Position numbers and translations under genes: made by a program
Assembly (NCBI RefSeq): GCF_003254625.1
Contig: NZ_QJRJ01000079.1
Span: 62,001-126,000 of the forward strand
Reading direction: 5' to 3'
From: Flavobacterium ginsenosidimutans
GTDB taxonomy: Bacteria > Bacteroidota > Bacteroidia > Flavobacteriales > Flavobacteriaceae
DNA length: 64,000 bases
The notes under the pieces: model-generated
Database searches by the model: none
What the model saw: the letters and a program-made list of their open reading frames with translations, nothing else
What the model was told of the DNA's origin: nothing
Part shown: one piece after another, positions 22,885-32,208 of the stretch
How positions within the stretch are numbered: the first letter of the stretch is position 1
How the letters are laid out: each line of letters begins with the position of its first letter

Positions 22885-23640
22885 TTACCAACCTTGATTC
22901 AGTCCATTTTTGAGCACCTCATCGTATTTTTCTTTATCAAAAGAATACAAATTTGGAGCTTTGTGTGCTACGTTGCTTTTCTTTTCATCAAGCTTGGTAA
23001 GAATTCCGATATTAGTGATTTTACGTAAAAAGTTTCTACGGTCTAATTTTTTGTCCAAAATCGTTTCATATAATTTCTGCAATTCCGGAATTGTAAATTT
23101 CTCTGGTAATAAATTGTAACCTATTGGCATTAAATTCAGTTCGGTTCTTAAAGTATCTAATGCTTTATCCAAAATTTCTCTGTGATCTAAAATAAGTTCT
23201 GGCACTTCTTTATGATCAATCCATTCTACTATTTCATATCTGCCTATTGGATTTGGAAGAATTTTTGAAAAATCCACCAAAGCATAATACCCAATCGTTA
23301 CAAAACGGCGCATAAGCCATTTTCCTTTTGCTTCTTCAATTTTAAGGTATTCCAACGTTTTTTTATCAAAATGCTGTTTGTTACGATCTACTTTTCCAAA
23401 GGTGGCAAATTGTCTTAAAAAGACTCCATCAACGCCAGTTCTGCTATTCAATACCGTAATCGCGGCTGTATCTATATCTTGATCTACAGGAATAAATCCG
23501 CCGGGTAAGGACCATTTATTGGCACGTTCCACTTTGATCAATAAAACTTTGAGCTGATTATCATGAAAGCCAAAAATGACGCAGTCTATAGAAAGTCCAG
23601 GCTGGTAATTTTCGTTATTATCTATAATGTCTTTTAACAT
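22885..23640 (-). CDS. NUDIX-domain transcriptional regulator (NrtR-like)
   Basis: A 251-residue protein with a NUDIX fold (residues ~15-150) and a C-terminal winged helix (residues ~175-250, FTIPELQKLYETILDKKLDRRNFLRKI). This is the layout of the NrtR family, whose Bacteroidota members control NAD or sugar genes. The NUDIX box is broken: after GGFIPVDQDIDTAAITVL the expected R-E-x-x-E-E is replaced, so catalysis is unlikely and the domain should act as a ligand sensor. No sugar or NAD operon lies beside it, so its target is unclear; pnuC is 13 kb away. It is divergent from the 85-residue hypothetical gene. Confidence 0.88.
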   Translation of the reverse strand: MLKDIIDNNENYQPGLSIDCVIFGFHDNQLKVLLIKVERANKWSLPGGFIPVDQDIDTAAITVLNSRTGVDGVFLRQFATFGKVDRNKQHFDKKTLEYLKIEEAKGKWLMRRFVTIGYYALVDFSKILPNPIGRYEIVEWIDHKEVPELILDHREILDKALDTLRTELNLMPIGYNLLPEKFTIPELQKLYETILDKKLDRRNFLRKITNIGILTKLDEKKSNVAHKAPNLYSFDKEKYDEVLKNGLNQGW

Positions 23641-23928
23641 CGAATACGGTATAAATACTTTCTTTTAATAACTCTGCAATTTACTTCATTTTTACAAATC
23701 TGAAACATTTTTCAAAAAATAGGAATCAAATTTTCATTGAAAACAAAAGTGTGTAAATCACAATTTTAACTTAAATTTAAAGTTCAAATTTAAAAAAAAT
23801 AATTACATTGCGTCATAATAACACATTAACGATTCGGATTGTTAAATTCTAATCGAAATCCAGAAAAAACATTGCTATAAATCTTGTTTTTTCTTCAAAA
23901 TAAGTATTGAAAGTTAAACCTAGAAGTT
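23641..23928. other. Divergent intergenic region
   Basis: A 288-bp AT-rich gap between the NUDIX regulator and an 85-residue hypothetical gene. I saw no perfect TAnnTTTG element, palindrome or RNA signature. Confidence 0.5.
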
Positions 23929-24186
23929 ATGAATGCCAATCCGTTAAAAAGTATCAACAAAAAAATTAGAACCAAAATCTGGTCTTCATTCGGGTTTGTT
24001 TCTAAAACATATCTTCTAGAAGCTTCTTTAAAATATAGCGAAGAACAAGAAAGGATTTTCAATGAAATGATTGTTGATACCGATGTAAAAAACAAAAAGG
24101 CAAAACAAGAAGCTTTTGAAAAAGCATTGTATGCTTCATACAAAGGAATTGGAGCTATGGATTTTGTAAATACTGTTTTAAAATAA
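23929..24186 (+). CDS. Hypothetical protein, 85 residues
   Basis: I do not recognise this small protein. It is basic at the N-terminus (KSINKKIRTKIW) and then alpha-helical, with a charged middle (KYSEEQERIFNEMIVDTDVKNKKAKQEAFEKAL). It has no signal peptide or membrane segment. The gene is supported by a good ATG and by a perfect TTCG-loop terminator 36 bp after its stop, and it fills the space between a divergent regulator and the next gene. A regulatory or structural small protein is possible. Confidence 0.65.
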   Translation: MNANPLKSINKKIRTKIWSSFGFVSKTYLLEASLKYSEEQERIFNEMIVDTDVKNKKAKQEAFEKALYASYKGIGAMDFVNTVLK

Positions 24187-24221
24187 ATACCTTACACATT
24201 TTTAGTAATTTATAATGCCTG

Positions 24222-24244
24222 CCTCACTTCGGTGAGGTTTTTTT
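24222..24244 (+). terminator. TTCG-loop terminator
   Basis: CCTCAC-TTCG-GTGAGG followed by seven T. It ends the 85-residue gene and indicates that the gene is truly transcribed. Confidence 0.88.
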
Positions 24245-24337
24245 ATTATAAATTTTACACTCGCATGAAAGAAAATGGTTATTTATTAGTTATTTTAGCT
24301 GTTTTGAAAGTAAGAATATACCCCTATAAAAATAATC

Positions 24338-26359
24338 ATGGAAAATATCATTGAATCAGAAAGTTACAAAATTCAGAAACCAGAAAACTGGGCCCCTACA
24401 ATTAATGATGATCAACTTATTGAATACATAAAAGAATCGGATTTTTCAAATAAACAGGTTGATGAAGGACGCGATTTTTGTTACTTTTTGGATAAAATCT
24501 ATTACACAAGCGATACTGAAAACAGCGAATATGCTTGTGTTGCTTATACTCTAAACGAACCTGCAAATCTTGAAAGTGCCTCAGTAAGAGATGTTGTTGT
24601 AGAAGAAAACGAGACTTATGTTATACATAGAATCAGTGTTTTGAGAGACGGCGTTTTGATTGATAAAATTCCAGATACTAAAATAAAGGTTTTAGATAGC
24701 GAAAATCAAAGTGAAGGCGGTATTTTAAGTAGCAATAAAAAAGTAAATATCACCATTAAGGATTTACGCCTTTATGATGTTTTAATTACAGAAGATTCAC
24801 GAACAAAGGTTTTTACAGATCGTGATTTTATGCGCAAAGAGTTTCTTAAGTATGTATACGTAACGCCAAGCACTTACTGGGCTTATGGAAATTACAAGTT
24901 TTCTTTTATCAACGATAGAAAAGAAGCAATTGTATACAAAAAAACATTTTTTAGAAATGAAGAAGGAAATGTTCTAGAACCAGAATTGAATTTCTTGAAA
25001 AAAGGGGAACGATTTGTAATTGAAAAAGAAAATTACATTAACTCTTTTGATATAAACAGAGAAATTGCTCCTTATATTGATTTTGCAACAGATCGCAACT
25101 GGATTGATTTATCTAATTATATTTCTCCGCTTTACGAAGAAATATACAGTAAATCTTCTTTAACCGAATTTGCTCCAAAACTTGTAGAAAAGTTGGATGC
25201 AATTGCTGATCAAGACGAAAAATTACAATTTGCAATTGATTACGTGCAGAATCATGTTTACTATATTTATAATGCTGATGAAATGAATGGCCACAAGCCA
25301 CAAGAACCATCAGTAACTTATGAAAATAAACAGGGAGACTGTAAAGCAAAATCGGTTTTACTAAAAGTTGTTTTGGATTATATTAATATTGATTCTTCTG
25401 TAGTTTTGGTTAACTTCAATTCAGATCATTATATTAAATATTACCTTCCGTCGTTATTGACTTTTAATCACGTTATTGTAAAAATCAATTACAAAGATGA
25501 AACCTATTTTGTTGATGCTACTTCAAGAGATGAATTTGGGTTACTAGAAAACCGTGGTTACATTTATTTTATGCATTATCTGGAAGTAAAACCAAATCAG
25601 GAATTACAGATTAAAAAGCCTTATAAATTTCCTTACTATGGTATAAATGAAAAAGTAGATTTTAGCGCTCAAAATAATTCGGGTCAGCTAAAATTGGTTT
25701 CTACTTACAAAGGAAATCGTGCTAATTATATGCGCAAGTATTTCAAAAATACGAACAAAAGGGAAATCATTGACAGCTGGAATAATTTCTTGTTTTATAC
25801 CTTAAATTATTCAAATGATAGAAACGGAACCGATATTAGAACTATTTTTAAAGATGCGTCTATTGAAATTGTAAGCGATGATAAAAAGCTGAATGAGTTT
25901 ACAATTATGTACAACACTTCAATTGAAAATCCATACTTTACTGATGCTGAAAAGAACCGTTTTTTAATGTATTTTGATCGAAATGTAGTTAAAAACGCTG
26001 CACGTGACTTTATGCACACTGACCTTTCTTTCTGGCATAATTTTGATAACGAAAAATACGAAATCAACTTATCGACAGATCAAAAAATAGATACTCAAGA
26101 GAAATATACAATTCAAGAAAGTACTATTACGAATCCTTATTTTGATTTTACAAGCCGTAAAAAAGTAACCAAAAATGGAGCTTCTATATATGTAGATTAT
26201 AAGCCGTTGATCAACTTAGAAATTCCAAATGAAGATTTTGAAGATTTTAGAAACGCACATCATGAAATTGCCGACAGTAATTATGGAGTAGGAATTGACA
26301 TTATCGAAGAAGGTTTATTGAATATGCTGAAATACAGTTTCAAGAAACGTCTTAAATAA
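24338..26359 (+). CDS. DUF3857/transglutaminase protein without signal peptide
   Basis: A 673-residue protein with the layout of the Bacteroidota DUF3857-transglutaminase family: a beta-rich N-terminal half (residues ~30-270) and a transglutaminase-like domain (residues ~280-410). The catalytic triad is visible as Cys335 (GDCKAKS), His378 (FNHVIV) and Asp393 (FVDATS). A further beta-rich region ends the protein. Family members usually carry a signal peptide and work in the periplasm; this one starts with the polar MENIIESESYKIQKPENW, so it appears cytoplasmic. Substrate unknown. Single gene with a strong terminator. Confidence 0.82.
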   Translation: MENIIESESYKIQKPENWAPTINDDQLIEYIKESDFSNKQVDEGRDFCYFLDKIYYTSDTENSEYACVAYTLNEPANLESASVRDVVVEENETYVIHRISVLRDGVLIDKIPDTKIKVLDSENQSEGGILSSNKKVNITIKDLRLYDVLITEDSRTKVFTDRDFMRKEFLKYVYVTPSTYWAYGNYKFSFINDRKEAIVYKKTFFRNEEGNVLEPELNFLKKGERFVIEKENYINSFDINREIAPYIDFATDRNWIDLSNYISPLYEEIYSKSSLTEFAPKLVEKLDAIADQDEKLQFAIDYVQNHVYYIYNADEMNGHKPQEPSVTYENKQGDCKAKSVLLKVVLDYINIDSSVVLVNFNSDHYIKYYLPSLLTFNHVIVKINYKDETYFVDATSRDEFGLLENRGYIYFMHYLEVKPNQELQIKKPYKFPYYGINEKVDFSAQNNSGQLKLVSTYKGNRANYMRKYFKNTNKREIIDSWNNFLFYTLNYSNDRNGTDIRTIFKDASIEIVSDDKKLNEFTIMYNTSIENPYFTDAEKNRFLMYFDRNVVKNAARDFMHTDLSFWHNFDNEKYEINLSTDQKIDTQEKYTIQESTITNPYFDFTSRKKVTKNGASIYVDYKPLINLEIPNEDFEDFRNAHHEIADSNYGVGIDIIEEGLLNMLKYSFKKRLK

Positions 26360-26370
26360 AATTGACATAA

Positions 26371-26400
26371 AAAAAGCGGGATTTAAAATCCCGCTTTTTA
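26371..26400. terminator. Bidirectional terminator
   Basis: AAAAAGCGGGATTT and AAATCCCGCTTTTT form a 14-bp near-perfect palindrome flanked by A and T runs. It separates the transglutaminase gene from the convergent end of the glucan-utilisation operon. Confidence 0.92.
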
Positions 26401-26401
26401 T

Positions 26402-28630
26402 TTAATTCACTAATTCAAAATCAGATCTTAATTTTATATCTGCTGATGAAGTTCCGATCATTACTTCGAAATCTCCTGGCTCAGCAACCCATTCTAATTT
26501 ATTATTGTAGAAAGAAAGTTTCTCTTTGTCAATTGTAAATTCTATTGTTTTAGATTCTCCTGCGTTTAATTTCACTTTTTGGAAATCTCTTAATTCTAAA
26601 ACTGGTCTAACAACAGATCCAAATTTATCTTTCAAATACAACTGAACGACTTCATCTCCAGCAACTTTTCCAGTATTTTTTAATTGGAAAGAAACTTTAA
26701 TGGTTTCGTTGCTTTTTATTTTTGTTGAAGATAATTTCAAACCTGAATAATCAAAAGTGGTATAACTTAATCCATATCCAAAAGGAAATTTTGGCGAGTT
26801 TTTCAAGTCGATATAAGCCGAAACATAATTTGTTGCGTTTTCATCTTTAGCCGGTCTTCCTGTGCTAAAGTGATTGTAATAAATTGGAATTTGTCCTACT
26901 TCTCTTGGGAAAGTCATTGGTAATTTTCCAGACGGATTGTAATCTCCAAATAATACATTTGCAATTGCATTTCCAGCTTCAGTTCCTAACCACCAAGTGT
27001 ATAAAATTGCTGGAACATTGTCTGCTGTCCAATTGAAAACAAGGGGTCTTCCTGCATTAATTAAAACTACAACTGGTTTCCCTGTTGCTTGAATTGCTTT
27101 TACTAAGTCTTCCTGAACACCTGGCAAATGAAGATCACTGCGGCTTTTTGCTTCACCGCTCATATCGCGTCTTTCACCAATACTCAAAATAACAACGTCT
27201 GCTTGTTTTGCTGTTGCAACTGCTTCTGCAAAACCATCTTTATTTGTTCCTTCTATTTCACATCCTTTTGCATACAATAATTTAGTGTTTTTACCCACTT
27301 TATTTTGTAAACCGTCCCATTGTGAAACAATCCATTTATTGTAATCAACTTCTGGAAGTTCAACAGACCAGAATCCCATGTTTTCTTTGTATTCTTTTAC
27401 CATTGGACCAATAAAAGCAATCGTTTTCACGCTTTTTGAAATCGGCAAAGTCTGGTTTTCATTCTTTAATAAAACGATACTTTTTTGTGCCACTTCAAGT
27501 GCTGCTTTTCTGTGCTCTGGATTGTTTAATGCTTTTTCAGCACGCTTTTCATCAGAATATCTGTAAGGATCATCAAATAATCCTAATTCGAATTTCTTGC
27601 GAAGAATACGTCTAACGGCGTCATCAACTAAATCTATAGAAACTCTGCCTTCTTTTACTAACTCTGCTAAATTCTTACGGTATGCATTACTTTCCATATC
27701 CATATCGCTTCCTGCAGTAATTGCTGAATATGCCGCTTCTTTAAGATCTTTAGAATAACCATGAGCCACCATTTCTCCAATTGATCCCCAGTCTGAAACT
27801 ACGAAACCTTGAAAGTTCCATTTTCCTTTTAAGATATCTCTTTGTAAATGTGCATTCCCAGTTGCTGGAATTCCGTTAATATCATTGAACGAGTTCATGA
27901 ATGTCGCTGCACCAGCGTCTAAAGCTGCTTTAAATGGAGGCAAATACGTTTCCAAAAGCATTCTTTCGCTCATATCTACAGAGTTATAATCTCTTCCTCC
28001 AACTCCAGCTCCGTAAGCAGCAAAGTGTTTTACGCAGGCCAAAACGGAGTTTAAATCACCCAATTTATTTCCTTGAAAACCTTTTACTCTCGCATAAGCA
28101 ATTTTAGAACCTAAATAAGTATCTTCTCCTGCTCCTTCCATTACACGACCCCAACGTGGATCACGACCAATATCAACCATTGGCGCAAATGTCCAGTGAA
28201 TACCGCTTGCCGAAGCTTCAGTAGCTGCAACTCTTGCTGCTAATTCTATTGCTTCTAAATCCCAGCTCGCTGCTTCTGCTAACGGTAGCGGAAAAGTCGT
28301 TTTGTAACCATGAATAACGTCCTGACCAAATAACAACGGAATTTTAAGTCTTGACTGCATCGCCAATTCTTGATACCCTCTAGTGTATTTTGTTCCAATA
28401 ACATTTAGCATCGAACCAATTAAACCTGCTTTTATTTCAGCTTGTTTATTTGGGTTTATGGTAATTGGACCTGTTGCTTGATTATCGCCAGTATATTGAT
28501 TTAACTGACCGATCTTTTCTTCAATTGTCATTTTTTTCAACAGATCATTGACTTTCTGATCTATTGTCTGCTGTTGCGCCGATGCAAAGAGCGAAACCAA
28601 CAGTAGTGTAATTGTGGCTACTTTTTTCAT
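26402..28630 (-). CDS. bglX: GH3 beta-glucosidase, BglX type
   Basis: A 742-residue periplasmic glycoside hydrolase family 3 enzyme. It has a type I signal peptide (KKVATITLLLVSLFASAQQQ), the (alpha/beta)8 domain with DPRWGR and the nucleophile motif VSDWGS, the alpha/beta sandwich domain with KSIVLLKNENQTLPIS, and a C-terminal fibronectin-III-like domain. The size and layout match E. coli BglX. It should release glucose from the ends of short beta-glucans made by the GH30 and GH16 enzymes. Last gene of the operon, 12 bp after a GH30 gene and followed by a strong terminator. Confidence 0.93.
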   Translation of the reverse strand: MKKVATITLLLVSLFASAQQQTIDQKVNDLLKKMTIEEKIGQLNQYTGDNQATGPITINPNKQAEIKAGLIGSMLNVIGTKYTRGYQELAMQSRLKIPLLFGQDVIHGYKTTFPLPLAEAASWDLEAIELAARVAATEASASGIHWTFAPMVDIGRDPRWGRVMEGAGEDTYLGSKIAYARVKGFQGNKLGDLNSVLACVKHFAAYGAGVGGRDYNSVDMSERMLLETYLPPFKAALDAGAATFMNSFNDINGIPATGNAHLQRDILKGKWNFQGFVVSDWGSIGEMVAHGYSKDLKEAAYSAITAGSDMDMESNAYRKNLAELVKEGRVSIDLVDDAVRRILRKKFELGLFDDPYRYSDEKRAEKALNNPEHRKAALEVAQKSIVLLKNENQTLPISKSVKTIAFIGPMVKEYKENMGFWSVELPEVDYNKWIVSQWDGLQNKVGKNTKLLYAKGCEIEGTNKDGFAEAVATAKQADVVILSIGERRDMSGEAKSRSDLHLPGVQEDLVKAIQATGKPVVVLINAGRPLVFNWTADNVPAILYTWWLGTEAGNAIANVLFGDYNPSGKLPMTFPREVGQIPIYYNHFSTGRPAKDENATNYVSAYIDLKNSPKFPFGYGLSYTTFDYSGLKLSSTKIKSNETIKVSFQLKNTGKVAGDEVVQLYLKDKFGSVVRPVLELRDFQKVKLNAGESKTIEFTIDKEKLSFYNNKLEWVAEPGDFEVMIGTSSADIKLRSDFELVN

Positions 28631-28642
28631 AAGTTTAAATTT

Positions 28643-30067
28643 TTACCAAACGTAAGTTGAAACTGCACCTGCGTTTAGTGAGGTTGAAGTTTGTTTTTGG
28701 TTGTATTTAATATTAAAAGTTTCTGTCGAAGTTCCGTCATTTTCTACAATTAGAACAATTTGTCCTAACGGAGTTTTGAAAGAAACATTGTGTAAATTTC
28801 CTACTATATTACTTCCAATTCTCACTGAACCTTCTGGAACAAATTTAGAAGCGTGTCCGATAATATAATATCCTACTTCTCGTTTGATATTTTGATTTTG
28901 ATCAATCATCAAAGCTCCTTTACAAGTTGAACATCCTCCTGGCGTGAAAGGTTTATAAAACTCATCATTTGCTAATCCCCAAGAAAGTGCATTTTTACTC
29001 CAGTTACGCATTGAACCAATTACTACATTTTTCACACTCCATTTTAAGTCCGTTTCAAAATTAGTTCCGGTTCCTGTATATTGTTCGGTAAAATACAAAT
29101 CTTTATTCGGAAAAGCATTATGAACAGTTGTCAAAGCGCTAATATCTCCTTCATATAAGTGAAAAGCTGATCCTGTAACAAACGGATTTGCTTTCGGATC
29201 TTTTAAAATTGTCAAAGGATATTCAGGTTTGTTACAGTTGTGATCGTAAACAATAATTTTGGTTTTGATTCCTGCTTTCGCGAAAGCGGGACCTAAATGA
29301 TTTCCAATAAAATCTGCTTGCTGTTCTGCCAACATTAACAAACTCGGATTGTTTCCTGGATGTAAAGGCTCGTTTTGAGGCGTAATCGCATCAATTACAA
29401 TTCCGTGCGATTTCATTGCTTGAATATATTTCACAAAATATTCCGCATAAACTTGGTAATATTTTGGCTGTAAACTTCCGCCTTTTGAACTTCCGTTGTC
29501 TTTCATCCAAACTGGAGGCGACCACGGAGAACCCATTATTTTAATCTTTGGGTTTATAGCTAAAATCTCTTTTAAAACCGGAATTACATCATCTAAATCT
29601 GGACCAAGATTGAAATGTTCCAATTTTAAATCGGTTTGTCCTTCTGGCATATCATCATACGAAAAAACTTTTTCATTCAAATCAGATGCTCCAATACTTA
29701 TTCTTAAATAACTTAAACCAATTGCATCATTTTTTCTAGAAAACAATTCCTGAAGTAAAGCTTCTCTTTTTGGTTTATCTAGTTTTTTAATGGCTTGAGC
29801 ACTTCCTCCTGTTAATGAAAATCCGAAACCTTCAATAGTTTGGAATTTTTCTGAAGGATTTACTTCAATGGTTTGATTTGAATTTGTTTCTGAAGTAAAA
29901 ACTAACTCAGGCTGTTGTTTAAGTTTGGAAGTTTCATCTGTTGTGGTAATCCAAGATGCTACTTTTCCTGTATTTTTTGAGGCATTTGTTGAAGATCCGC
30001 AGTTGAATTGCATTGCGATAAGAGGCAATAAAACTAGGATTTGAAGTTTTTTGTTGATGTTTTTCAT
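28643..30067 (-). CDS. GH30 glycosidase lipoprotein (A)
   Basis: A 474-residue secreted hydrolase. The lipoprotein signal ends at Cys23 (AMQFNC). The (beta/alpha)8 barrel carries the acid/base Glu233 in TPQNEPLH and the nucleophile Glu328 in YFTEQY, with the side beta-domain at the C-terminus. Bacteroidota GH30 enzymes of this kind often cut beta-1,6-glucan, which fits the neighbours; glucosylceramidase activity is the main alternative. It is closely similar to the product of 32209-33681, probably by duplication. The gene starts 1 bp after the EEP gene. Confidence 0.9.
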   Translation of the reverse strand: MKNINKKLQILVLLPLIAMQFNCGSSTNASKNTGKVASWITTTDETSKLKQQPELVFTSETNSNQTIEVNPSEKFQTIEGFGFSLTGGSAQAIKKLDKPKREALLQELFSRKNDAIGLSYLRISIGASDLNEKVFSYDDMPEGQTDLKLEHFNLGPDLDDVIPVLKEILAINPKIKIMGSPWSPPVWMKDNGSSKGGSLQPKYYQVYAEYFVKYIQAMKSHGIVIDAITPQNEPLHPGNNPSLLMLAEQQADFIGNHLGPAFAKAGIKTKIIVYDHNCNKPEYPLTILKDPKANPFVTGSAFHLYEGDISALTTVHNAFPNKDLYFTEQYTGTGTNFETDLKWSVKNVVIGSMRNWSKNALSWGLANDEFYKPFTPGGCSTCKGALMIDQNQNIKREVGYYIIGHASKFVPEGSVRIGSNIVGNLHNVSFKTPLGQIVLIVENDGTSTETFNIKYNQKQTSTSLNAGAVSTYVW

Positions 30068-30068
30068 T

Positions 30069-30908
30069 TTAATCTATTTCTATTAAAACAGGCAAATGAT
30101 CTGATGGATATTTTAAATCCTTAGAATCACTTAACACTGCATGTTTTTGTATGTTCAGTCCACTATTTTTTGATATAAAAATGTAGTCTAATAATAATGT
30201 TACGGGTTCATTGTGTTTGAAATCGTTGAAAGTTCCTGAAGGTCCGAAAGGTTTTTCTTTTGAAACATCTTTGGTATCATCCATTACTTTTTTGATTTCA
30301 CCAATTTGAGCTGTATTTGGTTCCGAGTTGAAATCACCCATTAAAAATGCTGGATAATTTTTGGTGTTTAGTGCTGCCATTTTAGAAAGAGCAAGCTGAA
30401 CGCCTTTCATTCTGGCTTCTTCACCCATGTGATCCAAATGCAAGTTGAAAACCCAGAATAATTTTTTAGTTTTTAAATCTTTAAAAAGTCCGTATGTACA
30501 AACTCTGTTGCAAGCTGCATCCCAACCTCTTGAAACTACATTTGGTGTTTCTGAAAGCCAAAAAGTATTGGATTGTTCTACTTTAAAACGATCTTTTTTA
30601 TAGTAAATCGTACAAGCCTCGCCGGTTCCATTTTCTTCTCTTCCAATTCCGAATCTATTATAGTTTGTTTGAGCCGCTGCAATATCTAAAACTTGATTTG
30701 GCGTTGCTTCTTGCACACCGAAAATATCTGGACTATAAAATTGTATTTGAGAATTAAAATAATCCTTTCGGTTTGGCCAAGCATTTTCTCCATCTGAAGC
30801 AACATCCAGACGAATATTGTAGGTCATGATTTTTAAATTCTGACCAAAAAATGAGTTTGAAGCCAAAAGCAGCATTACTGCTAAAACAAGTTTGTTTATC
30901 TTTTTCAT
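30069..30908 (-). CDS. Secreted endonuclease/exonuclease/phosphatase family protein
   Basis: A 279-residue protein of the EEP superfamily (DNase I, sphingomyelinase and phosphatase folds), with a type I signal peptide (LVLAVMLLLASNSFFGQ). Catalytic motifs in order are MTYNIRLD, FGVQEA, WVFNLHLDHMG, GDFNSEPNT and PSDHLPV, so the active site looks complete. The secreted location and its place inside a glucan operon make a nuclease role unlikely; it may remove phosphodiester or phosphate groups from the cell wall glycan or membrane lipid of the prey organism. Neighbours: GH16 upstream (71 bp) and GH30 downstream (1 bp). Confidence 0.85.
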   Translation of the reverse strand: MKKINKLVLAVMLLLASNSFFGQNLKIMTYNIRLDVASDGENAWPNRKDYFNSQIQFYSPDIFGVQEATPNQVLDIAAAQTNYNRFGIGREENGTGEACTIYYKKDRFKVEQSNTFWLSETPNVVSRGWDAACNRVCTYGLFKDLKTKKLFWVFNLHLDHMGEEARMKGVQLALSKMAALNTKNYPAFLMGDFNSEPNTAQIGEIKKVMDDTKDVSKEKPFGPSGTFNDFKHNEPVTLLLDYIFISKNSGLNIQKHAVLSDSKDLKYPSDHLPVLIEID

Positions 30909-30979
30909 GTTTAAAAATTTTAATCTGTAAAGCTAGTATTTCCGTGGCTTTACAGATTAAAAACTATTTAAAACTTATG

Positions 30980-32056
30980 TTAATTATACACTCTCACGTA
31001 ATCTACTTCGTAAGTTGCTCTTGTAAAGTTTGGATCTACCGCTCCTCCAAAATTTCCTCCCATTGCAAAATTCAGAATAACGAAGAATTTTTCATTGAAT
31101 GGAGTTGTACTAGAGTTTTTATAAGTGTAGAATAAGTTATCATCTACATAAAATTTGATGTTTTCTGCACTCCACTCGGCTGCATAAATATGAAACTCTG
31201 TCGCTGAGTTTGTAGCTACTGTTGTCTTTGTATCTGGTGTATTTCCTGAGCGTCCTGGAGAATGCAATGAAGAATGAATTACATCTGGATTGTTTCCAAC
31301 TGATTCCAAAATATCTATTTCTCCACATGCTGGCCAACCTACAGTATCAATGTTATCTCCCAAAAGCCAGAAAGCAGGCCATGTTCCGCCACCAACTGGT
31401 AATTTTGCACGAACTTCTGCTCTTCCATATTTAAATGAAAATTTACCTTTTGTCAACATTCTTGTAGAAGTGTATTTACTTCCCATATAGTCTTCTTTGA
31501 TTGCTGTAATTTTCAAAAGACCTCCTTCAATTTTTACATTTTCAGAACGGGTTGTATAATATTCTAATTCGTTGTTTCCCCAACCGTCGCCAGTTCCTGT
31601 ATTGTAGCCCCATTTTGAAGTATCTGGCGCTCCATCAACATTAAACTCGTCTGACCAGATTAGTTTTCTTGCAACAAAAACATTTACTGAAGTCGATTTG
31701 CTTACATATTTTAATCCGTTATAAGCAGAAACAATGATAGGATATGTTGCAGTTCCAGATGCTGTAAATTCATAAGTTAAATTTCCATCTGTAAGTTCCT
31801 TGAGCTCATTATTAATCAACACTTTATATGATGTTGCGTTAGTAGCGCTAATTGTTAATTTTACTTTTCCGCTCCCGTCTCCATTTGGATTTTCTGCTGT
31901 TTTACCTACAACATCAACTTGAACAGAAAGATTTGTTGGTGCAGTAATTACTGGCGTGTCATCTCCTGAGTCGCTGTTGCTGCTGCAAGATTGAAATGCA
32001 AACAGTAAGATGAGTGTAAAAATACCCGCTCTATTTATAAGATTAATCATTTTCAT
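30980..32056 (-). CDS. GH16 beta-glucanase lipoprotein, laminarinase type
   Basis: A 358-residue surface or periplasmic lipoprotein (signal ends at Cys24, FQSC). Residues ~38-125 form an Ig/PKD-like domain. The GH16 jelly-roll follows (from about KLIWSDEFNVDG) with the catalytic motif Glu226-Ile-Asp228-Ile-Leu-Glu231 (GEIDILESVG), the arrangement of laminarinases and beta-1,3(4)-glucanases. It should cut internal beta-1,3 bonds. The 152-bp gap before it (32057-32208) may hold a secondary promoter or processing site, though no perfect -7 element was seen. Confidence 0.92.
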   Translation of the reverse strand: MKMINLINRAGIFTLILLFAFQSCSSNSDSGDDTPVITAPTNLSVQVDVVGKTAENPNGDGSGKVKLTISATNATSYKVLINNELKELTDGNLTYEFTASGTATYPIIVSAYNGLKYVSKSTSVNVFVARKLIWSDEFNVDGAPDTSKWGYNTGTGDGWGNNELEYYTTRSENVKIEGGLLKITAIKEDYMGSKYTSTRMLTKGKFSFKYGRAEVRAKLPVGGGTWPAFWLLGDNIDTVGWPACGEIDILESVGNNPDVIHSSLHSPGRSGNTPDTKTTVATNSATEFHIYAAEWSAENIKFYVDDNLFYTYKNSSTTPFNEKFFVILNFAMGGNFGGAVDPNFTRATYEVDYVRVYN

Positions 32057-32208
32057 CGTTATTAAAATTTAAGTGGTTTGAGTTAATAAATTGAGTATCA
32101 ATATAGATATTTTTTATTTTACTTTTTGCTTTTGTTAATAACAAAGTCAAGAATCAATTGAAACTATCAAGTCGCATTAAATATCTTTTTAATATCAATT
32201 TTATGCGA

